Shown piece by piece: positions 8,694 through 16,232 of a DNA stretch of 47,815 bases. Below the pieces are notes generated by a model, which saw nothing but the letters and a program-made list of their open reading frames with translations, did no database searches and was not told the DNA's origin. The translations under genes and the position numbers were made by a program. The stretch comes from JADJEI01 sp035328465 (GTDB lineage: Bacteria; Bacteroidota; Ignavibacteria; Ignavibacteriales; Ignavibacteriaceae), in assembly GCA_035328465.1 (NCBI GenBank), contig DAOLIQ010000017.1:1-47815 (forward strand), given 5' to 3'. Positions within the stretch are counted from its first letter, which is position 1, and every line of letters starts with the position of its first letter.

Positions 8694-10403
8694 TCAATTT
8701 ATTTTTAAATCTTTAAGTTTTAATTGTGGAAACTCTTTACCATCTCGAATAAGTTTATCTATGGAGAACACAATATCAAAATTAACTCCCGGATTTTTGA
8801 TGGAATCCAAATACTCCCCCATATTAAAACCAACTGAGTCGAACACTTTATTAATGCTATTTTGTTTAAGACTTACAATAAGATGATTAGCGCCAACAAT
8901 ACGAGGGTTGGAAACAATACTCACTCCTTCAGCAAGAAATACCGGACGCATATTCCCGGGACCAAATGGGGAGAACTGTTCGAGTATGCGAATAAATTTT
9001 GGAGTTATTTCAGAAAATTTGATTTTGGAGTCTATCATTAACTCGGGTGATAAATCCTTATCATTAATTGAATCTTTAACTATTTGATTGAAACGGTATT
9101 TAAATTCATCTAAATTTTCAAGCTCTACTGCAAGCCCTGCAGCAGCTTGATGACCGCCAAAGTGAATTAGTAACTCTTCACATTTTTGCAGTGCTTCATA
9201 AATATTAAAATTATTAATGCTTCTGGCAGAGCCTTTGGCAATTCCGTCAACAGTAGTAAGCATAATTGTAGGACGGTAATATTTCTCAACAATTCTGGAA
9301 GCAACAATTCCGATTACACCCGGATGCCAATCCTCCTGGTGTAAAATTATTGGAATTTCGTTTTCAAGATCAACTGAGGAAGCAATCAATTCAAGAGCGC
9401 TGTCAAAAGTATCAACATCAATTTTTCTTCTCTCATAATTTTCATTTTCAAGCACACTTGCAAATTCAAATGCTTCATCAAGCTTATCGGTGGTTAAGAG
9501 ATCAACAGCACGCTTTGCATCGCCCAGTCTACCAACAGCATTTATGCGTGGGGCAAGCGTAAATACCACCTGCCCAGAAGAAAGACTGCCCGGGTTAATA
9601 CTGCATTTTTCAATTAATGCTTTAATTCCTGCTCTTGGACTGGAATTGATAAGATTTAATCCTTCGCGAACCAGGATTCTATTTTCATCAGTTAAAGAAA
9701 CAATATCTGCTGCGGCAGCAAGTGAAACTAAATCCAAATATTTAAATGGAAGTTCGCGCTTCCCAATTCTTTCAGCAATTCCCTGAGCTAATTTAAAGGC
9801 AACGCCCGCTCCGGAGAGAAACTTAAAAGGGTAATTACATCCCGGCTTTATTGGATCCAAAATAGCAAAAGCATTAGGAAGCTCTTCTTTAGGATGATGG
9901 TGGTCGCAGATGATAACATCAATCCCATAACTCTTTGCAAGCGAAGTTTCATCAATCGCAGTTATTCCACAGTCAACACTAATCAGTAAAGAAGCGCCTT
10001 TGTCGTGAATGTTCTCTATACCGGTTTTTGAAATTCCATATCCCTCAATAAGTCTTTGCGGAATATAAAACTCAATTTTGGCATCCAGTTCTTTTAGAAA
10101 CATGTATAGCAACGCTGTAGCACAAGTACCGTCAACATCGTAATCACCGTAAACACAAATCAGTTCATTTTCAGTAATAGCTTTAATGACTCGCGAAGTT
10201 GCTTCTTCCATTCCATTCATTAAAAATGGATCGTAGAGAAAATCTAGGGACGGGCGGAAAAATTTTTTTGCGTCGTAAAAATTATTTACACCGCGCTGCA
10301 CAAGAAGGCCTGAAAGAACTTCAGGAATGTTCAGGGAATCAGCCAAAGCTGAAACCGCAAAATCATGATTTGTTTCTTTAAGAGTCCAACGCTTTTGTAG
10401 CAT
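8694..10403 (-). CDS. recJ: Single-stranded-DNA-specific exonuclease RecJ
   Basis: A 569-residue 5'-3' exonuclease of the DHH phosphoesterase family, acting in recombination and mismatch repair. I chose the ATG at 10403 (MLQKRWTLKE, the usual RecJ start); the longer frame begins with TTG at 10421. Visible motifs are CVYGDYDVDGTCATALL (DYDVDG at about 87-92), the DHH motif in IICDHHHPKEELP (D167-H169), FLSGAGVAFKLA, and the DHHA1 glycine motif FGGHQAAAGLAVE, followed by the C-terminal OB domain. The ATG lies only about 30 bases downstream of the end of RNase P RNA, so recJ may be transcribed from the rnpB promoter. Confidence 0.96.
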   Translation of the reverse strand: MLQKRWTLKETNHDFAVSALADSLNIPEVLSGLLVQRGVNNFYDAKKFFRPSLDFLYDPFLMNGMEEATSRVIKAITENELICVYGDYDVDGTCATALLYMFLKELDAKIEFYIPQRLIEGYGISKTGIENIHDKGASLLISVDCGITAIDETSLAKSYGIDVIICDHHHPKEELPNAFAILDPIKPGCNYPFKFLSGAGVAFKLAQGIAERIGKRELPFKYLDLVSLAAAADIVSLTDENRILVREGLNLINSSPRAGIKALIEKCSINPGSLSSGQVVFTLAPRINAVGRLGDAKRAVDLLTTDKLDEAFEFASVLENENYERRKIDVDTFDSALELIASSVDLENEIPIILHQEDWHPGVIGIVASRIVEKYYRPTIMLTTVDGIAKGSARSINNFNIYEALQKCEELLIHFGGHQAAAGLAVELENLDEFKYRFNQIVKDSINDKDLSPELMIDSKIKFSEITPKFIRILEQFSPFGPGNMRPVFLAEGVSIVSNPRIVGANHLIVSLKQNSINKVFDSVGFNMGEYLDSIKNPGVNFDIVFSIDKLIRDGKEFPQLKLKDLKIN

Positions 10404-10430
10404 AGTAAAAATATTATTCAAAGAACTAAA

Positions 10431-10844
10431 GATCAGCTTGATCTTGTAAGCCGAATTCTGTATCCCGAAAATCGGGATGACAATTATTTATCTGGGACTG
10501 CTATTACTAATAGTCTCAAGCGGTTTACCCGGAAGTACAACAATGCGAACCACATTGCAATTCGGCGAACCGAAAAATTACTTCCCTATTTAACCTTGCA
10601 TCGAGCGGGGTTTGCCATGTTCCAATTAATGGAATCCGATTAAGGACCTTCGATGTTACCATCGGAGCGGTGAGCTCTTACCTCGCCTTTTCAACCTTAC
10701 TCCGAAAACTTCGGAGCGGTATTTTTTCTGTGGCACTTTCCGTATCCTGTTTTAGCAGGACCCCGGGTGTTACCCGGCACTCTGTTCTTTGATGTTCGGA
10801 CTTTCCTCCACGATACATCGCGGCAATTGTCTGGATCAAGCTAG
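10431..10844 (-). ncRNA. rnpB: RNase P RNA (bacterial type A)
   Basis: The catalytic RNA of RNase P, which removes 5' leaders from tRNA precursors. On the minus strand the 5' part carries the hallmark GGAGGAAAGTCCGAAC and the 3' part the matching ACAGAATTCGGCTTAC, which together form P4. The ends pair as P1 (AGCTTGATC near 10842-10834 with GATCAAGCT near 10443-10435). P2 is GACAATTG with its partner near 10475, and a P19-like hairpin ATCCCGA-TTTT-CGGGAT lies just before the P4 strand. Length is about 410 nt. The termini are set by the P1 pairing and may be a few bases off. Confidence 0.95.
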
Positions 10845-10927
10845 TCTTTGAATTCTTTATGTTAAAAATTTTGTTAAAAACAATTGTTATTAGCCTTTGA
10901 TTGTTTTATAACTTTTATTACTTACTT

Positions 10928-10935
10928 CAAATATA
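10928..10935 (-). promoter_or_regulatory. Candidate -7 box for the RNase P RNA gene
   Basis: TATATTTG on the minus strand fits TAnnTTTG. It would start a transcript about 75 bases before the mature 5' end of RNase P RNA. No clear TTTG lies at the expected distance upstream, so support is partial. Confidence 0.4.
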
Positions 10936-11093
10936 ATAAATATCACCGCTGATGTCAGCAGAAAATTTTAATTGGGTAAATAATATGCTGTTGGACTATG
11001 TTGAAATGAATTTCCGAAAGGCAAATCCAATACTATTTCCAAGAAGGAATAACTGATAAATTTATTTATAAACGATTCGGAAAATGAGTGATA

Positions 11094-11816
11094 TTAATCC
11101 TCTGTTTCTGAAATTTCATGTGAAACTAAAATTCTTCCGCAATATTCACAGAAGAAAATTTTATTATTTCTTCTTATTTCAAGTTGTCTTTGCGCCGGAA
11201 CTATGTTATGGCAGCCAGTACAGGCAGATCTTTTAATTGTCACCACAGCCTTCCCCTTTTTAGCTTTTCTAATTCTAACATAGGCTGCATAGTCAGGTTT
11301 CTTTATTTGATCTTCTATTTTTTTTCGCTCTTCTAATAATTTCGATTCTTCTTTCTGGTTTGAAGAAATAATTTCTTTCAATTCTTTTTGTTTAACTTTT
11401 AACTCTTCTGCCAGTTCTGTAAGCAGCGGGGTCATATCTTCGATTTCCTCGGTAAGCTTTTTACTTAAATCCGCAAGAGAATCATTTTCAGCTTCTGATT
11501 TACTGATTTGTGATTCGGAATGATCAATCTCTTTTGTAAGTGCATCGTATTCTTTATTGTTGCGAACTGCATATAACTGCGCTTTAAATTTTTTCTGATT
11601 TTCCTTTAATTTCTCAGCTTCGGCTTCATTTTTTTTCCTTTTATCCAGAGCTTCTTTTTTTTGTTTTTCTTTAGCTTCCACTTCCAATTTAATAGACTCA
11701 ATTTTATTTTCAAGATCCTTGACAGCATTCGGCAGGTCGCCTCTTAATTCTTCTAAATCATCCAGTTGGTCATCAATTTTTTGAATCTCATAGAGATATT
11801 TTAATCGGTTATACAA
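11094..11816 (-). CDS. Coiled-coil protein with C4 zinc ribbon (CdsZ/CT398-like)
   Basis: A 240-residue cytosolic protein. Residues about 5-175 are a charged antiparallel coiled coil rich in Lys and Glu. The C-terminus is a zinc ribbon with C199, C202, C223 and C226 (CTGCHNIVPAQ and FFCEYCG). This matches the C4-type zinc ribbon family that includes chlamydial CT398. Proposed roles include nucleic-acid contact and scaffolding; none is firmly established. The start is a TTG at 11816 with AAGGAG seven bases upstream. An ATG at 11821 is nearer that site but is out of frame and opens only six codons. It follows the Nif3-family gene by 11 bases, a pairing seen in many bacteria. Confidence 0.85.
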   Translation of the reverse strand: MYNRLKYLYEIQKIDDQLDDLEELRGDLPNAVKDLENKIESIKLEVEAKEKQKKEALDKRKKNEAEAEKLKENQKKFKAQLYAVRNNKEYDALTKEIDHSESQISKSEAENDSLADLSKKLTEEIEDMTPLLTELAEELKVKQKELKEIISSNQKEESKLLEERKKIEDQIKKPDYAAYVRIRKAKKGKAVVTIKRSACTGCHNIVPAQRQLEIRRNNKIFFCEYCGRILVSHEISETED

Positions 11817-11827
11817 TTCATTTCTCC

Positions 11828-12937
11828 TTAGTTGTTATAAAATTCTATTGGGTTTGTAGTTCGTTTAATTTTAAAAATTTTTATTCGTTCATCCAAAAGT
11901 TTTTGCGATATTTTTTTTTGGAGTTCACCAAGCACAAAAATCTCTGTTTCATAATGCCCGGCATCTATCAGTAATATTTTTTTATTCGCTTCATGGAAAG
12001 TATGATAGTGTACATCGGCAGTAATAAAAGCGTCTGCCCCTAATTTCAATGCAGGTTTTATCAAATCGCTTCCGGAACCTCCGCAAACTGCAACTGAGGT
12101 AATTGTTTTTTTATTTCCGGTTGTAAATCTGAAGTTTTTTATTCTCAATCTTTTTGATACGTATTTTAAAAAATCTTTTTCATTCATTGGCGTATCAAGA
12201 ATACCTATTGAACCAGCTCCATATTTTTTGTTCTCATTTTCAATTGGATAGATGTCAAATGCCGGTTCCTCGTAGGGGTGGTTTTTTTTAATTGCTTCAA
12301 TTATATTTTCCAGATTCCATTTGTCGGATATTATTTCAATTCTAACCTCTTCGACTCTTTCTAATTTTCCTTTTAATCCAACCGCCGGACTGCTTTTGCC
12401 GGAGCCAAGAAAAGTACCTTCGCCAATTACTCTGAAACTGCAATTGTTGTATTCACCTATCGTACCAGCACCGGTGCTGAATATTTCAGCAGAAACTTTT
12501 TCGACAAAATTTGCAGGGATAAAGACCACAACCTTGATCTGGTTTGAATTAAACGGTTCTAAAAATTTAATATCTTTTAAGTCTAATTGATTTGCTAATT
12601 GAAAACTGACTCCATCTTTCGTGAAATCAAGATTAGTGTGGGCTGAGTAAAGAGTTATTTTGTTTGCAAGAAGCTGCTGAACGAGCTGTGAAGTTGAATC
12701 ATTATCTATTGCAATTTTTTTAAGCGGATGGAAGAGCAGCGGATGATGTGTGATAATCAGGTTACATTTTTGGGTTAATGCTTCTTTGATAACTTCTTCG
12801 GTTAGGTCAAGCGATAGTAAAATATTATTAATTTTACTTTTTGAAGAACCAACCTGCAGACCAACGTTATCTTTTTGCCAGGCAATCTCCTTCGGAGCCC
12901 AAGATTCAATATGTGTAAATAATTCAGCGCACGTCAT
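11828..12937 (-). CDS. Nif3-like dinuclear metal centre protein (YqfO type)
   Basis: A 369-residue member of the Nif3/YbgI family, which forms hexameric rings with a two-metal site. Metal ligands are visible in IITHHPLLFHPLKK (H64, H65), SAHTNLD (H100, D104) and the C-terminal ADVHYHTFHEAN and IDAGHYETE. The length and the middle part (about 130-240, VVVFIPANFVEKVSAEIF to NHPYEEPAFDIYP) show the inserted PII/CutA-like domain of the YqfO subtype. Older annotation calls the family GTP cyclohydrolase 1 type 2; this activity is not general. The ATG at 12937 comes only a few bases after the T tract of a terminator and has no Shine-Dalgarno. Confidence 0.9.
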   Translation of the reverse strand: MTCAELFTHIESWAPKEIAWQKDNVGLQVGSSKSKINNILLSLDLTEEVIKEALTQKCNLIITHHPLLFHPLKKIAIDNDSTSQLVQQLLANKITLYSAHTNLDFTKDGVSFQLANQLDLKDIKFLEPFNSNQIKVVVFIPANFVEKVSAEIFSTGAGTIGEYNNCSFRVIGEGTFLGSGKSSPAVGLKGKLERVEEVRIEIISDKWNLENIIEAIKKNHPYEEPAFDIYPIENENKKYGAGSIGILDTPMNEKDFLKYVSKRLRIKNFRFTTGNKKTITSVAVCGGSGSDLIKPALKLGADAFITADVHYHTFHEANKKILLIDAGHYETEIFVLGELQKKISQKLLDERIKIFKIKRTTNPIEFYNN

Positions 12938-12939
12938 AA

Positions 12940-12972
12940 CAAAAAAAATGCACTTCAGTTTTTGAAGTGCAT
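12940..12972 (-). terminator. Strong terminator directly upstream of the Nif3-family gene
   Basis: A perfect 10-bp stem (ATGCACTTCA, 12948-12957, with TGAAGTGCAT, 12963-12972) is followed on the minus strand by eight T residues (12948-12941). It closes the short unit read from about 13060 and may also stop transcripts from ispG. Its T tract ends about four bases before the ATG at 12937. Confidence 0.85.
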
Positions 12973-13056
12973 CTATAAATAATTCTTCGGGTTAATAGAG
13001 ATGTAAGAACTCTTCGCCGTAAGAAACCTGTTTAAAATTAGTAGTTTATCAATCAT
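12973..13056 (-). CDS. Possible 27-residue small protein, or non-coding RNA
   Basis: The frame starts with ATG at 13056 and encodes MIDKLLILNRFLTAKSSYIS plus INPKNYL, stopping with TAG directly against the terminator hairpin. A TATATTTG -7 box lies 10 bases upstream, so the message would be almost leaderless. The perfect fit between promoter, frame and terminator suggests a real unit, but the frame is short enough to arise by chance and there is no ribosome binding site. The unit could equally be a small RNA of about 115 nt. I recognise no family. Confidence 0.4.
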   Translation of the reverse strand: MIDKLLILNRFLTAKSSYISINPKNYL

Positions 13057-13066
13057 ATTTTGTGCC

Positions 13067-13098
13067 CAAATATAAAAGAAACGACACTCAATCGCAAT
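13067..13098 (-). promoter_or_regulatory. Candidate promoter of the small unit after ispG
   Basis: On the minus strand ATTG (13098-13095), a 20-base spacer and TATATTTG (13074-13067) fit the Bacteroidota-type promoter. Transcription would start near 13060 and reach the terminator ending near 12940. Confidence 0.55.
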
Positions 13099-13116
13099 AA
13101 TAACTTTGACTAAAAA

Positions 13117-15123
13117 TTAAATTACAGGCTCAACCCAATTTTCATCTTCTTTAATAATATTGATTAATTCTTCTACGGCATTTTCAGCAGGGATATTCCT
13201 TCTAACAATATCTTTTTTCCTGTAAAGAGTAATTTTATCAACGCCGGAACCAACATAGCCATAATCTGCATCAGCCATTTCGCCGGGACCATTGACAATA
13301 CAGCCCATAATAGCAATTTTCACTCCTTTGAGGTGTTCGGTGCGTTTTCTAATCATCTCGGTGGTTTCTTGTAAATCGAATAAAGTTCTGCCGCAGCTTG
13401 GGCATGCAATATATTCAGTTTTAGAAATTCTTTGCCTTGACGCCTGAAGAATATTAAATAGTAAACGATTGATTATTTTCTCTTTAGTCTCTGTTTTTTT
13501 CACAAAATTTTTCACATAAGCCTTTGATTGAGGCGGGTTAATTTTCAGATTATTTACAAAGACCCAGACTCCATCTCCAAAACCGTCTATTAATAATGCA
13601 CCCAAATCGGTTGCTGCATAAAGCTGTAAGTTTTCAAAATTAATTTCGTTATAATTTCTTTTTATTACGACAGGATTCTGATTTCTATTAATTAGAAATT
13701 CGAAAAATGCACGACGCTGTTCAGCGACTCCGTGCGAATTACTCGTTTCTAAAACTAAAATAATTGAATGATCTTCTTTTATTCTATTCACTAAATCATT
13801 TGTCAAATCAGTTAAAGAAATTGTTAGGAAATTGCATTGCGCTGAAATTCTATTCGAAGAATAATATTCTTCCAAATTAAGAAGCGGGAAACTATTATTA
13901 TTATTTTTCAGCAATTGCCATGTATTATATTCGTAAACAGCTTTTAATCCACTTGGACAATCAAACGGTAAAATATTTTTCCCAAGATAGATAAAATCAG
14001 CAGCTGTATCTGACAGCATCCATTTATCCGTTGATTCATTGTACGTATAACCAATATCAATTAAATCTTTCGGAGAATTAATTTTGCGATTACTGTAATC
14101 TGCAAAAATTCTTGGTACATTATTTCCGCCAATTCCAATATTCTCGAATGAAATTCTTTTATTGTAATTGAACGGGTCAATTGGTGAAACATCAATTGGT
14201 TTTATCGGTTGATGCTCCTCCCTTTTTTTATAACGATTGGCTAATGCGATTGCAACGGGTGCTTCAAACTCTGGATCCTCAGTTAACGAAACTCTAATCG
14301 TATCACCGATACCATCTTCGAGCAGCGCACCAATTCCAAGTGCGGATTTAATTCTTCCATCTTCACCCCCGCCTGCTTCAGTTACACCGAGGTGAAGCGG
14401 ATAATTCATTTTTTCCTCTTCCATTTTGCTGATGAGGAGTCTGTATGCCTGAACCATCACCTGCGGATTACTTGACTTCATGGAAAGAACGATGCTGTGA
14501 AAATTTTCATCTTCACAAATTCTTAAAAACTCTAATGCCGATTCTACCATTCCAAGCGGAGTATCGCCGTAACGGCTCATTATTCTATCTGAAAGCGAAC
14601 CGTGATTTGTTCCGATTCTTAAAGCAGTACCATATTCCTTGCAAATTTTTACTAAAGGTGTAAAACGTTCACGAATTCGTTGAAGCTCTTCTTCATATTC
14701 TTTATCGGTATATTCTATTAATTCAAATTTTTTCTTATCAACATAATTACCCGGATTTACACGGACCTTTTCAACAATTCTTGCGGCATGCTCTGCGGCA
14801 TTTGGAGTAAAATGAATGTCTGCAATCAACGGAACGTTATATCCCCTCGTACGAAGTTCTTTTTTTATATTCTCAAGATTTTTAGCTTCATTTATGCTTG
14901 GAGCAGTAATTCTAACATATTCGCATCCAGCTTCAACCATTCTGATTGTTTGTTCAACGGTGGCAATTGTGTTCATTGTATCTGTTGTTGTCATTGATTG
15001 AATACGAATAGGATTTGCCCCGCCCAGAGGTAAACTGCCTATAAAAACTTCTCTTGTTTTTAATCGAGAGAATCGGGTTACGCTGTTACAATAATTTTGT
15101 AATTGAAACTTTGATAAATTCAT
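13117..15123 (-). CDS. ispG: 4-hydroxy-3-methylbut-2-en-1-yl diphosphate synthase IspG, long form
   Basis: A 668-residue iron-sulfur enzyme of the MEP isoprenoid pathway that converts methylerythritol cyclodiphosphate to HMBPP. The TIM barrel is at the N-terminus (REVFIGSLPLGGANPIRIQS, then SMTTTDTMNT) and the 4Fe-4S domain at the C-terminus, with ligands C574, C577 and C608 (IACPSCGRTLF, IMGCIVNGPGE). About 260 extra residues between them mark the three-domain form of plants, Chlamydia and Bacteroidota. I use the ATG at 15123; the longer frame starts with TTG at 15174, upstream of which lies the -7 box. The short unit before the Nif3-family gene follows it. Confidence 0.95.
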   Translation of the reverse strand: MNLSKFQLQNYCNSVTRFSRLKTREVFIGSLPLGGANPIRIQSMTTTDTMNTIATVEQTIRMVEAGCEYVRITAPSINEAKNLENIKKELRTRGYNVPLIADIHFTPNAAEHAARIVEKVRVNPGNYVDKKKFELIEYTDKEYEEELQRIRERFTPLVKICKEYGTALRIGTNHGSLSDRIMSRYGDTPLGMVESALEFLRICEDENFHSIVLSMKSSNPQVMVQAYRLLISKMEEEKMNYPLHLGVTEAGGGEDGRIKSALGIGALLEDGIGDTIRVSLTEDPEFEAPVAIALANRYKKREEHQPIKPIDVSPIDPFNYNKRISFENIGIGGNNVPRIFADYSNRKINSPKDLIDIGYTYNESTDKWMLSDTAADFIYLGKNILPFDCPSGLKAVYEYNTWQLLKNNNNSFPLLNLEEYYSSNRISAQCNFLTISLTDLTNDLVNRIKEDHSIILVLETSNSHGVAEQRRAFFEFLINRNQNPVVIKRNYNEINFENLQLYAATDLGALLIDGFGDGVWVFVNNLKINPPQSKAYVKNFVKKTETKEKIINRLLFNILQASRQRISKTEYIACPSCGRTLFDLQETTEMIRKRTEHLKGVKIAIMGCIVNGPGEMADADYGYVGSGVDKITLYRKKDIVRRNIPAENAVEELINIIKEDENWVEPVI

Positions 15124-15171
15124 TTTTTTTCGATTTAATATAAAAATTATTAAACCTGTGTTGCAATAAAA

Positions 15172-15179
15172 CAAATATA
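15172..15179 (-). promoter_or_regulatory. -7 box of the ispG promoter
   Basis: TATATTTG on the minus strand lies about 50 bases before the chosen ATG and overlaps the alternative TTG start, which argues against that TTG. No clear TTTG is present at the usual distance upstream. Confidence 0.45.
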
Positions 15180-15242
15180 AATTCGTTCATAATTTAAGAT
15201 GAACCTGGAGAAAAAATAACTCAACACAAGCAGATTAATTAG

Positions 15243-16028
15243 TCAGGTTTTAATAAGAATATGCGGACAGCGGATTAACTTTTTATTATCTATTTTATTT
15301 AATATTCTATCAATCAAAATATCTTTTCGATTTAAAACGGTGTACCGAAATCGTTTCAGTTCTTTCCATGAGTGATAGTAATAATGATTTGCCATAGCCG
15401 AAACACCAATTTTTTGAAAATATTTTCTGTTTTTCTCTTTTACAGTATTGATTTTTTTTTGCGGATATATCGGGCTATCGAAAATATGAATCTCGCTATT
15501 AAGTTTTAAGTATCTAATAAGACGATTTATCAAAGCAGGCAGATTATCGAAATATTGGAGCGAACTTGCGAGAATTATTGCATCGAAAGAATTAAATTCA
15601 AAAATATCGTCGAAGATATCACCATAAAAAAATTTTATTCGTTTATTATTCTTAAAAATTCTTGATGCCTGTTCAAGTTCGGCTAAATTAATATCAAGTG
15701 CGTAAACGAAATTTGATGTATCCTTTGAGAGTTTATTTCCAAGCCAGCAATTACCTGCCCCGATTTCAAGTATTAATTTATTTTTTCTTTTTGAAAAAAT
15801 CTTGGCTAATCGTTTATAAGATGCAGCTTTTAATTTCCAATCTTCAAAAAGAGGATTACTTTTTTCAAGAAACGGCAGTTTTTCCAATTCTTCATCCGAG
15901 TAAATCGAATTTGTTTTTTGGAGATATGATAAATAGTCCGTTTGAAATCCATGAAAATCTCCAGGTTTTCCGAGATAGATAATATTGTCTTGTTCGATTG
16001 ATGAAATTTTTGTTTTATGGGTGACCAA
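15243..16028 (-). CDS. Class I SAM-dependent methyltransferase
   Basis: A 261-residue protein with a Rossmann-type methyltransferase core. Motif I is LILEIGAGNCWLG (85-97), the acidic residue after strand 2 is in YALDINLAEL, and motif IV-like AIILASSLQYFDN and the following HIFDSPIYPQKK are present. The substrate is unknown; the small-molecule type (Methyltransf_11/25) is most likely. The start is the TTG at 16028: an in-frame TAG lies 9 bases upstream and no ATG is nearby. Upstream is the 204-base gap shared with divergent dnaG. Confidence 0.8.
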   Translation of the reverse strand: MVTHKTKISSIEQDNIIYLGKPGDFHGFQTDYLSYLQKTNSIYSDEELEKLPFLEKSNPLFEDWKLKAASYKRLAKIFSKRKNKLILEIGAGNCWLGNKLSKDTSNFVYALDINLAELEQASRIFKNNKRIKFFYGDIFDDIFEFNSFDAIILASSLQYFDNLPALINRLIRYLKLNSEIHIFDSPIYPQKKINTVKEKNRKYFQKIGVSAMANHYYYHSWKELKRFRYTVLNRKDILIDRILNKIDNKKLIRCPHILIKT

Positions 16029-16232
16029 GCTTAAACTCTATACTTAAATTTTTAGATCAAGAAAACCGTTAAAATATACTCACTGCGAATTAAAACTGCT
16101 TTATGAAATCAAAGGTTTCTCCTGCTCAAAGTTAACAATTTTTATTTAATAAGTCACTTACTGATTTTAACTTCAGTGTATATTTCATCAATTACTTATA
16201 TTTCCATTCCAAAAATTTATCGCAATTAACAA

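Noticed and set aside
9350..9786. Plus-strand frames opposite recJ
   Set aside because: They are antisense to well-conserved RecJ motifs and look like codon-bias shadows.
10466..10486. CCCGAAAATCGGG hairpin as a mobile palindrome
   Set aside because: It sits exactly where helix P19 is expected in RNase P RNA, between the P2 and P4 strands.
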